Positions 1 through 8,598 of a DNA stretch of 30,150 nucleotides are shown here, piece after piece. The position numbers and the translations under genes were made by a program. Origin of the DNA: Trichomonas tenax (Eukaryota > Parabasalia > Trichomonadida > Trichomonadidae); assembly GCA_023091735.1 (NCBI GenBank), contig JALKBU010000627.1, positions 1 to 30,150 of the forward strand, in the 5' to 3' direction. Numbering within the stretch: the first letter of the stretch is position 1; every line of letters starts with the position of its first letter. Under the pieces are notes generated by a model, which made no database searches, was not told where the DNA came from, and worked only from the letters and a program-made list of their open reading frames with translations.

Positions 1-2
1 CC

Positions 3-1283
3 GGCACATACGAGTGCATCCGCAACTGCTTCAAGGCCGGCTTCGGTTGGGCCGTCACAAAGACAATCCTTCCAACAAAGGATGTCATCCGTGAGAACGA
101 CTTCAGAATCGTCAAGTGCGACGAGAATCCAGGCCCATCTGGCTCATTCTGCAACATCTGCATGATGACAGAGCACACTGAGGAGTACTGGCTCGATACA
201 ATCAAGAAGATCAAGGCTGAGTTCCCAGACCGCGTTCTTGTTGCTTCCATCGCTACATCCGACTCCAAGGAAAGATGGCAGACACTTGTCAAGGATGTCA
301 TCGCCGCCGGTGCTGATGCCCTTGAGCTCAACCTTTCTTGCCCGAACGAAGTTCACGGCGAAGGCGGCTGCAAGGGTGGCTTCGACACAGAGAACAAGAT
401 CGGTATGGCTCTCGGCACACACCCAGTCTCCGTCAAGAGAATCTCACAATACGTCAAGGAGGCTACAACAGTTCCATTCTTCGTCAAGCTCACACCAAAC
501 ATCACAGACCCGGTCGACATTGCTCAGGCTGCTCTCGATGGTGGCGCTGATGGTGTTGCTATGATCAACACAGTCTCCGGCATTGCCAAGTTCTGGCCAG
601 ATGGTACACCACTCCCACAGGTCGGCAAGGAGAAGTACGTCCTCTCCGGTGGTCTCTCTGGTGACCAGGTTCGCCCAATCGCCCTCAGACAGATCTCCCG
701 TGTCCACGGCAAGATCCCAGAGATGCCAATCCTCGGTATCGGTGGCATCGGCTCTGGCTACACAGCCCTCCAGCACCTCTATGCTGGCTCCTCTGTCTTC
801 CAACTCTGCTCTGCCATCCAGCGCTACTCCTACGATATCGTTCGTGAAGTCAACGCCGGCCTTCAGTTCTACCTCTACTCATGGAGCCGCCCAGATCTCC
901 GCGCTAGACTCTCACACCATTCTGAGATGAAGACAATGCCAATCCAAGTTCCAATCCCAGACGACTGCAAGCAGGACAGAAAGGTCCCAACACTCGCAGA
1001 ATTGCGCGGCTATGGTGCTAAGCACGTCGTCCAGCGTGAGTCCTTTGATATAAACTGGACACTCCACGCTCAGATCAACAACGACCTCTGCATCCAGTGC
1101 GGCAAGTGCGCTCTCTCATGCCGCGATAACTCTGTCGAGGCTATCCACCTTGTCGACGGCAAGTGGAAGGTCAACCACGACGAGTGCATCGGCTGCGCTC
1201 TTTGCCAGTCCGTCTGCCCAGTTCAGGCTATGAACCTCATCGAGTCCGAGAAGAGGAAGAACTGGCACCACCGTTCTGATTAG
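3..1283 (+). CDS. preA: Dihydropyrimidine dehydrogenase, PreA-type (5' end outside window)
   Basis: Reduces uracil or thymine to the 5,6-dihydro form, the first step of reductive pyrimidine breakdown. The frame is open to the left edge with no stop, so the gene is 5'-truncated by the window; 426 codons are visible and the ATG pair at 162 is internal. The FMN barrel contains LNLSCPNE, whose Cys (codon at 339-341) matches the catalytic Cys of the family, then FFVKLTPN, GGADGV and ILGIGGIGSG. The C-terminus has two [4Fe-4S] motifs of the form CX2CX2CX3C (codons 1089-1121 and 1185-1217), the second ending CP. This matches the length of bacterial PreA (about 411 residues) or the C-terminal part of the large animal DPD. 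Bacterial PreA works with a flavin subunit, PreT; no partner is seen here, and a fused N-terminal part beyond the edge cannot be excluded. Codons are GC-richer than in most neighbours. Confidence 0.93.
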   Translation, partial: GTYECIRNCFKAGFGWAVTKTILPTKDVIRENDFRIVKCDENPGPSGSFCNICMMTEHTEEYWLDTIKKIKAEFPDRVLVASIATSDSKERWQTLVKDVIAAGADALELNLSCPNEVHGEGGCKGGFDTENKIGMALGTHPVSVKRISQYVKEATTVPFFVKLTPNITDPVDIAQAALDGGADGVAMINTVSGIAKFWPDGTPLPQVGKEKYVLSGGLSGDQVRPIALRQISRVHGKIPEMPILGIGGIGSGYTALQHLYAGSSVFQLCSAIQRYSYDIVREVNAGLQFYLYSWSRPDLRARLSHHSEMKTMPIQVPIPDDCKQDRKVPTLAELRGYGAKHVVQRESFDINWTLHAQINNDLCIQCGKCALSCRDNSVEAIHLVDGKWKVNHDECIGCALCQSVCPVQAMNLIESEKRKNWHHRSD

Positions 1284-1495
1284 AACGATTAAAATCAATT
1301 CTAAGTTTATTTACTTTTAACTCCTTCGATTTCTTACTCAACAACATTATCATTGTTTTTCATCAATCACAAACTTCAATCTAAATTGCAATAATCAAAA
1401 TGAAACTTTGATTTACTTTGTGAAAAGATAGAGAGAGTGAGGTAATGATGAAAAAAAGTTTTAACCATAAATAGATAAAATTATACAAACGTAAA

Positions 1496-2785
1496 TTACT
1501 CAGCGCCTGCCATAAGCATATCAGCGTCATCATCGTCCTGTGGACGTGCCCTGTCGAGGGCTCTCTTCTTGCAGATGAGCAAGACAATAGTGAGGATAAC
1601 AGCAAGGGCCATGAAGCCAAGGATAATTCCTTGGTCCTTGAGAGGAGCACGCTGCCACTTGTACGTAGAGTGTGCCCAGCATCCCTTAGTGGAGACCTCC
1701 TTCATGTCGATTGGTGTAGCGCTGGTGTCATCAAACTTGCAGCTTGGTGTACTGACGTTGATGCTTTCGGATGAAATCTTAGCAAATGCGAAGTCAAACT
1801 GGCACTCAGAGAGAATAAGCTTGGCGAATGTTTCACCATAAGCGAATCTATCGAAAACACAGTCAATGATAACAGATTTTTCAATCTTGAGTGAAAAACC
1901 TTCGAGGTTGAAAAGATAAGTGGCATCTTGCATTGCTGTCTTTGTCATGTTGAGACCAACAAAGTTCAGCTGTGTAAGGTTCATTCTGCTGTTCATTCTA
2001 GAGAGCAAAAACATTGCCTTAAATCTTTCACTAGCAATTGCAGCTTCTTGGAAGTTGAAATACGAGATAAAGAAGTTTTGGGTTGGTGTAAACTGAGTGA
2101 TCTGCTCAAGAACGACCTTGGAGCAGTTTGATCCTGTCAAATAAATGTCACGGGCAGCGATATCGAGTACATGGGCACAGTTGGTGTATTTGGAGAGATC
2201 TGGCTTAATGTTATCGATCTGGCACAATTCCATGGACATCTTGTATTCGGTTTGTGGATTCATGATCGCAATTCCTTTTCTTGAAGCGCATTGTGTGAAA
2301 CAGTCGCCTGTGAAATTGGTTTCGTTAGCAATGCAATAAATTGCGCCACCAATGAATGACGGCTGTGTGAAGCAGCGATCAAATGCAGTAAAGTTGCAAT
2401 AAAATGTTCCTCCAACGACGCAAAAAACAGCTCCACCATCGAATTGCGTAGTGCAGTTGATGAACCTCATTTCCTGGCATATGACATTCTCGCTGGCAGC
2501 TCCGAGATTCTTATTTTCAACAACATTTTTAATATCTTCGCGATAAACGAGTAATGAATCAACATGCACGACGCTCCTTAAGAAGTTCATCGCATACGAT
2601 GATTTAAGATGTAAATTTGTGCTCTTCGAATACGATTGGACTAAAGATTGAGTAAATTTGTTGAAACGGCAGTTCGTGACTTCCAGTTTAGTGTAAGCGC
2701 GGTTCATCGTCATCATGAAATAAGGTGACGATGAAATATGTGAAGCTGTTAAAGCTGTCACTGTTAAGTTCGCAGATATTCTCAT
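1496..2785 (-). CDS. Single-pass surface protein with Pmp-like GGA motifs
   Basis: A 429-residue protein, probably on the cell surface. The start is the ATG at 2785, which has an in-frame TAA immediately upstream. The ectodomain is Cys- and Asn-rich with several N-glycosylation sequons, and has two GGA[VI][FY]C motifs (GGAVFC, GGAIYC) preceded by F-x-N/C-rich stretches. These resemble the GGA[ILV]/FxxN repeats of chlamydial-type polymorphic membrane proteins, which are expanded in Trichomonas, and suggest a right-handed beta-helix. A hydrophobic segment at about residues 386-405 (GIILGFMALAVILTIVLLIC) is followed by KKR and a 24-residue acidic tail (QDDDDAD), giving type I topology. There is no clear N-terminal signal peptide, which is odd for this topology. 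Only two GGA motifs is few for the family, so it could be a shortened or divergent member. A role in adhesion is inferred. Confidence 0.7.
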   Translation of the reverse strand: MRISANLTVTALTASHISSSPYFMMTMNRAYTKLEVTNCRFNKFTQSLVQSYSKSTNLHLKSSYAMNFLRSVVHVDSLLVYREDIKNVVENKNLGAASENVICQEMRFINCTTQFDGGAVFCVVGGTFYCNFTAFDRCFTQPSFIGGAIYCIANETNFTGDCFTQCASRKGIAIMNPQTEYKMSMELCQIDNIKPDLSKYTNCAHVLDIAARDIYLTGSNCSKVVLEQITQFTPTQNFFISYFNFQEAAIASERFKAMFLLSRMNSRMNLTQLNFVGLNMTKTAMQDATYLFNLEGFSLKIEKSVIIDCVFDRFAYGETFAKLILSECQFDFAFAKISSESINVSTPSCKFDDTSATPIDMKEVSTKGCWAHSTYKWQRAPLKDQGIILGFMALAVILTIVLLICKKRALDRARPQDDDDADMLMAGAE

Positions 2786-2924
2786 TTATTTGAAAAAACC
2801 ACTTTTATTTATTATCTCACTTTTTTGAATTTTTTTCTTCAATTTAGTTTGTTTTTGAGAGTTTTGCACATTAAAAATAGACAATACTGCGCACGTCTAT
2901 GCTGAATATCAAAACAATTTGACT

Positions 2925-2929
2925 TCATT
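2925..2929 (+). promoter_or_regulatory. Trichomonad initiator (Inr)
   Basis: TCATT followed by a T run, with A+1 at 2927, 13 bases before the ATG at 2940. It matches the known T. vaginalis Inr consensus TCA+1Y(T/A) and shows that translation starts at 2940, not at the upstream TTG at 2919. Confidence 0.65.
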
Positions 2930-2939
2930 TTTTTATCTG

Positions 2940-4304
2940 ATGGAGAATGATTACAAAGATGACTCAAGACAAAATAAGACAATTTCGAGGGATATCATCG
3001 ATGACAATGCCGTTGCTGAAGAATCTGAAGCGGATAATTACCAAATTCAGAACTTTGATTTAATAAATTTGGCTTATCGTGAAGGAAACATAGAAATGCT
3101 TCTGGAATATATTACACGTATGATTTTTAATAATCGTACAATGCAATTGCACGATGTATCTAAATTCTTTAAGCATGCAATTCCACATCTGATATATGAT
3201 CTACTAGAAAGCGCTGATACTATATATGAACAGGATCCAAATTTACTAAGATGCAAACTTTTGGAGTTTATTTTGAGCTTTAATGAACAAAGAGAAAAAA
3301 CATTTATTGAATCTTTTATTAATGATGATTTCTTTAATCTTTACTTACAGATATACTATATAAATGATACAATCTTGACTACATCAGTGTCTGCAATGAT
3401 ATTCCTATCTATTAAATCAAATACAAACTATAATGATCAATTCATTGAATCAAACCCTTTTCAAGCAATCACATGTTTAGCTGGATATGAAAATATTTCT
3501 TTGGGACAAATACAACCATTTATTCAATTGCTCCAATATATTTTGTTTAATTATATCAAACGATTTGAAATTGAATGTGTTATATCGCTTATTGAGAACA
3601 TAGTAAGCTTGAACTGTATTCGGGTACCAATTAAAACAGAATTCTTAGAAATAATTACAATTCATGAAGAATTCTTACCATTTGCTGGTAAAAATGAAAT
3701 AATATTCAGCATGATTATCGAAATGTTGAGTAATCCAAATGAAGAAATAGCAAAGGCATCATTAGTTATTCTTACGAAAATATTTTCACATCCAGACTGC
3801 GATCTTTCATTTGACTTAGATCAAATAGTTTCTTTGATTGATACTGGAAGATCAGATCTATCCCAAGGAGCTATGGAACTCATCCAAATCATGTGCGCAA
3901 ATAAACATTGTATTCCTGGCCTTCTTGCTAACAACGTAATAGCAATGCTCTCAGAATTCTCTAACAAGTCATATAGCCACAGAAGAATGGCAGCTATCTC
4001 GATTTCAAATCTGATTTTATCTTCAAATTCTTCAATATATGAAAGTTTGATCGATAATGGAGGTATGCAATTGACAATATCGTCATTGGATGTTGATGAA
4101 GAGGATATTTTGACATCTGTATTGAAAGCTTTATTATTTTTCATTGCAATCAAAGATCAACCTGAAGTATTTCAAAAAGCTGTTGATGCTTTCAATGAAT
4201 CTGGTGGACCTGAAGCTGTAGATAATATTGACTCACTTGATGATGAAATATGCAGAATTACTGATAAAATCCGTGAAATAATAACTGGTAAAGATGAAGA
4301 TTAA
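2940..4304 (+). CDS. Alpha-solenoid (ARM/HEAT-like) protein, family copy 1
   Basis: A 454-residue protein starting MENDYKDD, unrecognised in function. The ATG at 2940 is chosen because an Inr lies 13 bases upstream. The N-terminal ~35 residues are acidic and probably disordered. The rest is almost entirely amphipathic helices of about 40-residue periodicity, rich in Leu and Ile, such as the segments around EEIAKASLVILTKIF and HRRMAAISISNLIL, as in armadillo/HEAT folds. Length, acidic N-terminus, helix-rich body and AT-rich codons are shared with the genes at 5556-6893 and 22924-24276, so these are probably members of one expanded family. Solenoids usually act as binding scaffolds or transport adaptors; no specific partner can be named. 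The last helix is followed by an acidic GKDED end. Confidence 0.8.
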   Translation: MENDYKDDSRQNKTISRDIIDDNAVAEESEADNYQIQNFDLINLAYREGNIEMLLEYITRMIFNNRTMQLHDVSKFFKHAIPHLIYDLLESADTIYEQDPNLLRCKLLEFILSFNEQREKTFIESFINDDFFNLYLQIYYINDTILTTSVSAMIFLSIKSNTNYNDQFIESNPFQAITCLAGYENISLGQIQPFIQLLQYILFNYIKRFEIECVISLIENIVSLNCIRVPIKTEFLEIITIHEEFLPFAGKNEIIFSMIIEMLSNPNEEIAKASLVILTKIFSHPDCDLSFDLDQIVSLIDTGRSDLSQGAMELIQIMCANKHCIPGLLANNVIAMLSEFSNKSYSHRRMAAISISNLILSSNSSIYESLIDNGGMQLTISSLDVDEEDILTSVLKALLFFIAIKDQPEVFQKAVDAFNESGGPEAVDNIDSLDDEICRITDKIREIITGKDED

Positions 4305-4866
4305 CTTATATATCTATTGTTTGTACATAAATTCTATCATATAGCATTTCGATATTATTTTAATATCAAATTCGATAATAATTCTTTTTCTTTTAAATAA
4401 TGAATCAAGAACACTCGTGATTTCAAAAGTATTGCATATGCATATCAGAATTTCAATGCGTTTGTCAGTCTATTCTTAATATTTAAATTGATAATTTTAA
4501 TCAATTTTGATTATTACCAATTATAAAGAAATCCAGCATTAATTTCATGTAAATTAGGAATCTATATAGAACCCTTTGTGTATTTATCATGAATAAGGAT
4601 ATTTACAATGTTTTAGCAAAGAAAAAAAATGACATCATCAGGGACTTTATCATCATTGAAATATGAGAAAATAATGAATATAATAAGTTATTATATTAGT
4701 GAAAAGATAGTTCATATATAGGACTATAATGCATAATATATGAAATTGTCAAACAAGCATTATTAAATGATTTTGGCAAATGCAATATACATCGGTGATT
4801 TAAGGTTCCTAAAGTCAAGAAGCACAAACAAAATTGAAAGAGTCTGTTTGATAATTATTTTTATAA
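4305..4866. other. Intergenic, 562 bases, no gene seen
   Basis: AT-rich with stop codons in all frames. It holds the 3' flank of the solenoid gene and the upstream region of the RanBP1-like gene. One TGTCA (near 4747) is present, but no initiator match lies close to the ATG at 4867. Confidence 0.6.
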
Positions 4867-5283
4867 ATGGCGGCCAAAATCCAGGAAGCAATCGATAAAT
4901 TCTGCGCAGAAGGTTATGACGCTAACGAGGACAACAAAGTCACTGATGTTGTCACATTATTTTTAGGCGAAGGCGAAGATCCACAGAAAGCCGGCGCTGG
5001 CAAGATAAGAATCCTCAAGCACAAGGAAAACAAGCGCACACGCATTCTTATGCGCAACAACGCAAATACAGAGGTTTTACTCAACCATTATATTTTACCT
5101 GAAATGAAAATTGAAGATGACTGCGAATTCATTAGATGGGAAGCAGTCGACTTCGCCAAGGATCGAAAGGGTGAGAAAAAGCAAATCGCTCTCAAATTCC
5201 ATCCAGATAGAATGGATTCTGCTAACATATTCATCGAAAAGTTCAATGAGGGTAAAGCCCAAAACTTAGCACTCTTAAAATAA
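4867..5283 (+). CDS. RANBP1: RanBP1-like Ran-binding protein
   Basis: A 138-residue protein containing a Ran-binding domain, which binds Ran-GTP and helps RanGAP release it in nucleocytoplasmic transport. The diagnostic block is IRILKHKENKRTRILMR (about residues 46-62), followed by a conserved N-HY pair (NHYILPEM), a WEAVDFA block corresponding to the W-x-x-x-D-F/Y-A core, and an IALKFH...ANIFIEKFNE C-terminal strand and helix. The N-terminal helix (about residues 4-16) is not typical. The domain is compact, with the front of the usual fold (F-E-P-V and ELR segments) reduced to GEGEDP. There is no C-terminal extension. The TAA stop is followed by AA, giving the UAAA that acts as polyadenylation signal in Trichomonas. 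The protein is probably cytoplasmic. Confidence 0.85.
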   Translation: MAAKIQEAIDKFCAEGYDANEDNKVTDVVTLFLGEGEDPQKAGAGKIRILKHKENKRTRILMRNNANTEVLLNHYILPEMKIEDDCEFIRWEAVDFAKDRKGEKKQIALKFHPDRMDSANIFIEKFNEGKAQNLALLK

Positions 5284-5555
5284 AAGTAGAGATTTATTAT
5301 TGTTATCTAAAATATTCTAATTTTTAACAAAGCATAAAGAAATATATCTACTATGCAAGGCCTCCATTGAAGCATTATTCAATTATGCTCTAATGCAATC
5401 TAATTAAAATTGTTTTTTCGAAATTGCTAATTGTTGATCAATATATAGACATTTCATATTTGTCACGTGAGTTGGCTTTATACAGCTAATATTGATCTGA
5501 TTAAATGAAAATGTATTTTGAATCTGAGATAAGAAAATAAAACTGTGCAAACGAA

Positions 5556-6893
5556 TTACAAATTGCTACAAAAACACCATGAGTCGGTCTTTTCGAAAAA
5601 TGAAAGGAATTCATCAATGATATGATCCAAATCATCAATCTCAGGTGGTTCAATTGAATCGATCACTGAAGGAGCATCCAAATCAATCATGAGCCTTGTG
5701 TAGACTTCATTGTGATTTGTAAGAAGCTTGTTGAACACTGATATAATATCAATTAATCCAAGTTCATCAACTGATTCTAAAAACTCGATTGTTAGTGGTA
5801 AAAGTTGATCACAATACTGTACAGCAAAGTCGTAGGGACAGATATTCAAATATTTGTAAATTGTTTTTATTGACCAAAAACGATTTTCAAATATCTCGCT
5901 CATTGTGAACACTTGAACCAGATCTTTGTATGCTCCGTGGTACTCTAAAAGTTCTGCAAATTTATCAGTTAATTTGTATATAATCAAGATTGAAGTTCTT
6001 ATATTGTATTTAAAAGCGCTTTGTATCCGCCAATCTAATGTGTATATGAAGCTGTCTACACCAAAACAGTTTGTATATCCATTTTCAATGAAGAAATAAA
6101 CACATGTAAAAATATTTTCATCATCTTGAGGAAGATCGCACTTAGCAGCTTCTATCAACTGGCTCTGCATATCCAATTCACTGCATCTTTGGAATAACAT
6201 TTGATTAGATAACATCTTCCGCAATATTTGCAAACTCTTTTGCCTGATATTAAGGTCGGTGTCAACGATATTATAGTATATGTGTGGAATGAATTGCAAT
6301 AACTGATAAATTATCAAATCAAAATGATTCTCGCAGAACATTATTAACAGATCTAAAACTCGTTCAGAAGATTTGGAACTATCTGTGGATAGCAATAACT
6401 TGCTCATAGACTCAAGGCATCCAAAATTTAATAAAATATCAAAATTATCTTTTGACCATGTAGAAAATAAATAAAATATACTAACTATTTCCCATCTAGC
6501 CTCCAATTCTGACTCATCTAGTGTATTAAATAGATTCATTAGTAAACCAATTATATCTTCATTATTAAACTGTGAATCGGAAGCTCCTTGAATCATCATT
6601 ATCTGTTTTACCATCTTCATGCAGATAACACCATAATCAAATAGATTATTTGCTAATATTTCCATAATGCAACTGAAAAGCTGTGGATTGTTGAATTCAT
6701 CGAGGAGCATATTGCTACTTTTAACGTTTTCGATGATAAATTCAAGATTATCTTTCACACTATTACCTGCAATTATGCAATTAATAGCCATTGATATATT
6801 TTCTCTATCAGCGACTACAGGAACATCAGCTACATTAGTCCGGTTTAAACTTTTTGATCCATCACTTAAAGGATCTTTATATTCATCATGCAT
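5556..6893 (-). CDS. Alpha-solenoid (ARM/HEAT-like) protein, family copy 2
   Basis: A 445-residue protein starting MHDEYKDP, unrecognised in function. The N-terminal ~30 residues are polar; the remainder is consecutive Leu/Ile-rich helices (for example EFIIENVKSS, SCIMEILANNLF, IRQKSLQILRKML), consistent with an ARM/HEAT solenoid. It ends with an acidic stretch (PPEIDDLDHIIDEF) and a Cys pair close to the C-terminus (WCFCSNL). Size and layout match the genes at 2940 and 22924. It converges on the RanBP1-like gene with 272 bases between stops. Upstream lies the palindrome CATGTAAAT-ATA-ATTTACATG (6914-6934), and a TCATA Inr match about 20 bases before the ATG overlaps its flanking TGTCA, so the promoter is well defined. 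Confidence 0.78.
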   Translation of the reverse strand: MHDEYKDPLSDGSKSLNRTNVADVPVVADRENISMAINCIIAGNSVKDNLEFIIENVKSSNMLLDEFNNPQLFSCIMEILANNLFDYGVICMKMVKQIMMIQGASDSQFNNEDIIGLLMNLFNTLDESELEARWEIVSIFYLFSTWSKDNFDILLNFGCLESMSKLLLSTDSSKSSERVLDLLIMFCENHFDLIIYQLLQFIPHIYYNIVDTDLNIRQKSLQILRKMLSNQMLFQRCSELDMQSQLIEAAKCDLPQDDENIFTCVYFFIENGYTNCFGVDSFIYTLDWRIQSAFKYNIRTSILIIYKLTDKFAELLEYHGAYKDLVQVFTMSEIFENRFWSIKTIYKYLNICPYDFAVQYCDQLLPLTIEFLESVDELGLIDIISVFNKLLTNHNEVYTRLMIDLDAPSVIDSIEPPEIDDLDHIIDEFLSFFEKTDSWCFCSNL

Positions 6894-6913
6894 TTAAATA
6901 ATGCAAAATATGA

Positions 6914-6934
6914 CATGTAAATATAATTTACATG
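6914..6934. promoter_or_regulatory. Palindromic promoter element between divergent starts
   Basis: Perfect 9-base inverted arms CATGTAAAT (6914-6922) and ATTTACATG (6926-6934) with a 3-base spacer, each flanked by TGACA or its complement (6911-6915, 6933-6937). It lies 21 bases upstream of the solenoid start at 6893 and 9 bases before a possible micro-ORF at 6944. The same half-site recurs before other genes in the window. A binding-site role is inferred. Confidence 0.55.
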
Positions 6935-6943
6935 ACAAATTGA

Positions 6944-7036
6944 ATGATCAAAGCAAAGTCAAACGAGAAAGAAAGAATTGAACACAAAACACGTCGCAAC
7001 GCATCCACCAGAGCCACAGGATACGTAGAACAATAG
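6944..7036 (+). CDS. Possible 30-residue basic micro-ORF
   Basis: ATG at 6944 to TAG at 7034-7036 encodes a basic 30-residue peptide rich in Lys, Arg, Thr and Glu (begins MIKAKSNEKE, ends ATGYVEQ). Two things lift it above chance. It begins 9 bases after the palindromic promoter element, and its codons (CGC, GCC, ACC, GTC-like usage) are GC-rich against a very AT-rich flank. No family is recognised. It may instead be a remnant of a longer gene. Confidence 0.3.
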   Translation: MIKAKSNEKERIEHKTRRNASTRATGYVEQ

Positions 7037-7122
7037 CTTTTCTTTGAAATAAGAAGATATGATTTAAAATATTACATGTCATATTAACAGAAAATGAATA
7101 TTTTTGTGATGTTTACTTGGCA

Positions 7123-7229
7123 ATTTTGCCATTTTTGCGATTTCATTAATTAATACCTCAATTTCGATTATATTTAAAGTTATTTAAGTTTAATGCATCA
7201 ATTCTGCCATTTTGCCATTTTTGTGATTT
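7123..7229. repeat. Two 21-base direct repeats upstream of the coiled-coil gene
   Basis: ATTTTGCCATTTTTGYGATT(T) occurs at 7123-7143 and 7209-7229 with one mismatch, 86 bases apart. Both lie in the leader of the coiled-coil gene and could be paired regulatory sites. Confidence 0.5.
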
Positions 7230-7272
7230 AAAATTTACATGACAAAATATGTTTACGTTTAAAATTTCAAAA

Positions 7273-8388
7273 ATGGAATTTAGTCGACGCTCCTCGAGAA
7301 TGAGAGGGGCACAAGACCAATCTGCCCTACAGCAGCTTCACGAGCAGGCAAAGGAACTGCTGGAGCAGAAAAATAGCGAAATTGAGGCATTAAATAAGGA
7401 AATAGATAAAGCAGAAAAGAAATTGGTTGATGTTAAGAACCAACTGCAGACAGTTTTGAACACTCCTAAACTGTCTGAAGATAGTATAGCAGAAGATGAG
7501 CTCCCGCCAGAGATGTTCGACGAAATAGAAAATTTAAAGGCAAAGCAAGAACAAGAAATACAAAAAATACAACAGGATAACGAAGAGGAAGTTGCTGCAC
7601 TCGAAAAATGCTATGATAAACAACTGAAAGAAGCCGAATCTTGGGCAGAGCAACATGCGGATCAAATAGTAATCGAAAAGCGTACTGAATTACAGAATTT
7701 GCAGAGGGAACTCGATTCACTCAAAGCCAAGCTTGCAGATGGTGAGTTTTCTAGCACAAAAACAAAATTCGAATTGCTTGAAGAATCAAAAGCGACAACA
7801 ATGACAAACGACCAAAAGATTCAGTATCTTGAAAACCAGTTAGGTGAGCTCACGTCACTTGCTCGCGAAGAACTCAAAGAAATTCGCACAAAAATAAACG
7901 AAACGGTTTCCGCATACAGCATCAGGCAGAAGGAGCATCAAAACGAGATTGCGCACTACGAAAACGAGATCAAAGTGCGCAGCGCAAGTTACGACATGCA
8001 CATCGAGGCCTTGACACAGCAGTTCGAGAGTGAAAAAGCGAAATACACAACAGCGATCGAGACATCAGACAAGAAATACTCCGCATTACAGAGAGTGCTT
8101 AAACAAATTGACAAGCAGCATGAGAAGCAGCTCTCTGTTGCTATCCACGATAATGAGAAGATGAAGACAACAATCTACTCCATAAAGACGCGTGATGCAG
8201 CATCATTAGAATCCACAATGACAGAAATCACGTATTCGCATGTTCTAGAGCAACAATGTCAACAAGTTCAGAATGATATCAACATAATCGAACAAGACAT
8301 CAAAGAGTTGTTATCTGAGAACAAAGACTTAGAAGAAACTCTTGCCAGATTCGAAAAAATGAATAAGCGCAAAGCAGGTATGTTTTAA
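7273..8388 (+). CDS. Coiled-coil protein
   Basis: A 371-residue protein from the ATG at 7273 (MEFSRRSSRMRG); an in-frame ATG at 7249 would add 8 residues. After a short Arg/Ser-rich head, nearly the whole chain is heptad-like and rich in Glu, Lys, Gln and Leu (residues about 20-365), with few helix breakers except a PPEMFDE segment near residue 85. It is predicted to form long parallel coiled coils. It resembles cytoskeletal or basal-body-type proteins and possibly axonemal coiled-coil proteins, but no defining motif is seen. TTTACATGACA lies just upstream (7234-7244), the same element seen before the PF16/SPAG6 gene. It converges on the large solenoid gene. Confidence 0.8.
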   Translation: MEFSRRSSRMRGAQDQSALQQLHEQAKELLEQKNSEIEALNKEIDKAEKKLVDVKNQLQTVLNTPKLSEDSIAEDELPPEMFDEIENLKAKQEQEIQKIQQDNEEEVAALEKCYDKQLKEAESWAEQHADQIVIEKRTELQNLQRELDSLKAKLADGEFSSTKTKFELLEESKATTMTNDQKIQYLENQLGELTSLAREELKEIRTKINETVSAYSIRQKEHQNEIAHYENEIKVRSASYDMHIEALTQQFESEKAKYTTAIETSDKKYSALQRVLKQIDKQHEKQLSVAIHDNEKMKTTIYSIKTRDAASLESTMTEITYSHVLEQQCQQVQNDINIIEQDIKELLSENKDLEETLARFEKMNKRKAGMF

Positions 8389-8427
8389 TATATTGTTTAT
8401 TAATAAACGCACAAAAGAATATGTTTT

Positions 8428-8499
8428 TTTATTATTTGATCATAGTTAAATGAGTTAAGCAGAATTCAATTTTACTTTTATCATTCGATCATAGTTAAA
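8428..8499. repeat. Pair of 23-base direct repeats in a convergent 3' region
   Basis: Copies at 8428-8450 and 8477-8499 differ at two positions and share the core GATCATAGTTAAA. They sit between the stop of the coiled-coil gene and the stop of the 1350-residue gene, so a role in 3'-end formation is possible. Simple slippage duplication is equally plausible. Confidence 0.5.
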
Positions 8500-8598
8500 A
8501 GAAAAATGCAAAAGCTAATAAATTTGTATGAACATTGATAGAAATATATTAACTTTTAGATAACTAAACAAATAGAAAATAAAAAATATGAAATTTGA

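Noticed and set aside
144..930. Several open frames on both strands inside the dihydropyrimidine dehydrogenase gene
   Set aside because: They are shadows of a clearly conserved enzyme frame and have no recognisable protein character.
4305..4866. tRNA or other structured RNA gene in the intergenic gaps
   Set aside because: No T-loop-like GGTTCGAATCC core or cloverleaf pairing was seen here or in the other gaps.
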